Assembly: GCF_013044505.1 (NCBI RefSeq)
Contig: NZ_JABERD010000007.1
Span: 44,647 to 108,646, forward strand
Length of the DNA stretch: 64,000 nucleotides
Direction: 5' to 3'
Source of the DNA: Streptomyces sp. S3(2020)
GTDB lineage: Bacteria > Actinomycetota > Actinomycetes > Streptomycetales > Streptomycetaceae
Positions within the stretch are counted from its first letter, which is position 1, and the number at the start of each line of letters is the position of its first letter. Positions 62,688 through 64,000 of this stretch are shown in pieces. The translations under genes were made by a program, and so were the position numbers. Below the pieces are notes generated by a model. The model was not told the DNA's origin. It saw only the letters and a list, made by a program, of their open reading frames with translations, and ran no database searches.

Positions 62688-63821
62688 TCAGGCGGACACC
62701 TGATACGACGCCACGCCCTGGTAGGCGAACCGGCCACCCTCGACCCGCCACAGGTAGACCCCGCTGCCGTCGATCACCAGCGCCCCCGTCTCCTTGTCGA
62801 ACGCGAGGTTCCGCGCGATCCCCGTGTACGACCCCGCTCGCAGCGCCGTGGCCAGGTTCTGCCGGGTGCGGCTCTTGAGGCTCAGTGACCGCAGTGTCTT
62901 CACGGCGAACTGTGCCACGTCGTACGTCTCCACCGCGTACCGCTCCGGCTCCGCGCCGAAGAGTTCGCGGTGCGCCGCCCGGAACTCCTTCGCCTCCGGC
63001 GCCACGGTGGCGTCCATCGCCGGGGCGACGATCGCCCAGCCGTCCGCCGCGTCGCCGGCCGCGGACAGGAACCGTGCGTCGAGCACTCCTTGGGCGGCGG
63101 CGCTCGCGCCCCGAAAGTCACGGCGGTGCAGTTCCCGGGCCAGCAGCGCGGCCCGTTCGTGGTAGCCGGCGAAGACCACCGAGTCCGCGCCCCCCGTCAG
63201 CAGAGCGTCCAGGGTCGGCCCGAAGTCGGTGCGCAGGGCGCTGACCACCTTGGGCACGGCCGGCAGCGGGACCTTGCGCAGGATGTTGGCGAGGGTACTG
63301 CTGATCTCCCAGCCGTAGGCGTCCGCCGCCCGGTCGTCGACGATCCCGACCGTGCGCGACTTCGCCGTACCCCTCAGGTACGCGTCCAGGTAGAAGGGCA
63401 GGATCGTGTCCGTCACCCGGGCGTGCAGGAAGGACCGGCTCCCCAGCACCGTCAGCGCGGTGGCTCCTGGCGTGACCGCGATCAGCGGCAGCGACGCGGC
63501 GTCGTACGTCGCCAGCGAGGCCAGGGCGGTGGCGTCCGTGGTGGGACCGAGCACCGCCAGCACGGAACGGTCGGCGACGAGCTTCTTGGCCGCCGTAAGG
63601 GCCCGGGCCGGATCACCGCCGTCGTCCACCGTCTTCACGGCGAGCGAGAAAGGCGCGCCCGCACGGGAGTTGAACTCGTGGACCGCGAGCCGCAGACCCT
63701 GCTCCTGCGCACGCCCGACCTCCTTCTGATCACCCGTCAGATCGGCGTGCAGGCCCAGGGTCCAGCCCCGCCGCGCCCACCGGCTCCCAGCCCCCCTCCC
63801 CCCTCGGCCTCCACCCCGCCC
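62688..63821 (-). CDS. Paralogous solute-binding domain, 5' part interrupted or beyond window
   Basis: The minus frame from TGA 63822-63824 to the stop at 62688 encodes a binding domain very like that of the downstream kinase fusion: GLHADLTGDQKEVGRAQEQG, LGPTTDATALASLATYDAAS, YAVETYDVAQFAVKTLRSL. Homology starts before the first usable start (GTG 63638), so initiation there would delete the first strand of the fold. Upstream the DNA is a run of G-rich low-complexity linker. The likeliest explanation is a kinase fusion whose linker is frameshifted, or a sequence error in the G tract. The kinase half would lie past the right edge. Confidence 0.7.
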   Translation of the reverse strand, partial: GRGGGRGGRGAGSRWARRGWTLGLHADLTGDQKEVGRAQEQGLRLAVHEFNSRAGAPFSLAVKTVDDGGDPARALTAAKKLVADRSVLAVLGPTTDATALASLATYDAASLPLIAVTPGATALTVLGSRSFLHARVTDTILPFYLDAYLRGTAKSRTVGIVDDRAADAYGWEISSTLANILRKVPLPAVPKVVSALRTDFGPTLDALLTGGADSVVFAGYHERAALLARELHRRDFRGASAAAQGVLDARFLSAAGDAADGWAIVAPAMDATVAPEAKEFRAAHRELFGAEPERYAVETYDVAQFAVKTLRSLSLKSRTRQNLATALRAGSYTGIARNLAFDKETGALVIDGSGVYLWRVEGGRFAYQGVASYQVSA

Positions 63822-64000
63822 TCACGGGTGATCAGAAGGACGGCGGGCCTGCGCCGGAGCCGGCTGTGCGGCCCCCGGTCCACGAGGTCAACACCCGTAC
63901 ACGCCGCCCCTTCCCCCCCGCCGCGACCACCCCGAGCACCGTGGGCGCTCCTCCCCCCGCCCCTACGCTCCCCCAGACCGTCCACCACCCCAGGGCCCTG
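63822..64000 (-). other. G-rich linker region at right edge
   Basis: On the minus strand this DNA encodes Gly/Arg/Ala-rich sequence in every frame, with runs of five to six G. It corresponds in position to the linker between kinase and binding domain of the paralogue. No reading frame can be preferred. Confidence 0.35.

Overview
The window reads as a linear stretch of a Streptomyces (or very close actinomycete) chromosome. GC is very high with strongly GC-biased third positions. GTG and TTG starts are frequent, GGAGG-type ribosome binding sites precede many starts, and the families are typical of the genus (xylA/xylB with a ROK regulator, SigE-type ECF factor, secreted subtilisin, kinase/solute-binding fusions, DUF6493 protein, SNF2/SWIM pair). 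I see no rRNA, tRNA or CRISPR array.

Layout. 1-21.1 kb is ordinary chromosome: a HEAT-like protein cut by the left edge, a secreted alpha/beta hydrolase, a SNF2 helicase translationally coupled to a SWIM zinc-finger protein, GNAT and NUDIX genes, a secreted phytase-like esterase, a divergent xylose locus (xylA against xylB plus a ROK regulator), an acetamidase/formamidase, a Tat-exported amidase, and a GAF regulator beside an aldehyde dehydrogenase (exaC-like).

21.0-39.6 kb is an apparent genomic island. The last ~57 nt of the aldehyde dehydrogenase gene plus ~25 nt downstream recur as a second copy (75 of 82 positions identical) 18.4 kb away, like the two ends of an element integrated at the 3' end of that gene, although no integrase is present. 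Inside are (i) a minus-strand protein with an N-terminal Mrr-like PD-(D/E)XK nuclease and a long TPR/HEAT-like body, preceded by a gene truncated by an IS3-family element; (ii) a compact six-gene operon (26.7-38.0 kb): TerY-like vWA protein, Ser/Thr-kinase with zinc ribbon, DNA2/Upf1-type SF1 helicase, winged-helix protein, coiled-coil McrB-like AAA+ GTPase/ATPase, and a DUF2357-like protein with C-terminal zinc ribbons; (iii) a 26-bp perfect hairpin and a decayed metallophosphoesterase. The six-gene operon is the best candidate here for an uncharacterised defence or DNA-processing system: the vWA/kinase pair looks like the signalling arm and the helicase/McrB/DUF2357 trio like the effector arm.

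39.6-41.0 kb is an IS256-family element immediately beyond the right-hand repeat. 41.1-58.9 kb returns to chromosome with transport and secretion functions: TetR/MMPL divergent pair, a YtrA-type GntR regulator with an ABC exporter behind a perfect 20-bp palindrome, a secreted subtilisin, a frameshifted SWIM gene coupled to a DUF6493 protein, a graveyard of transposase fragments (ISAzo13-, ISL3- and IS5-like) and a frameshifted YdeI gene, an ECF sigma factor with a PASTA-bearing membrane partner, and a secreted protein made of two near-identical repeats. 59-64 kb holds a membrane-anchored HTH protein and two tandem paralogues of kinase/solute-binding-protein sensor fusions, the second cut by the right edge and apparently interrupted in frame.
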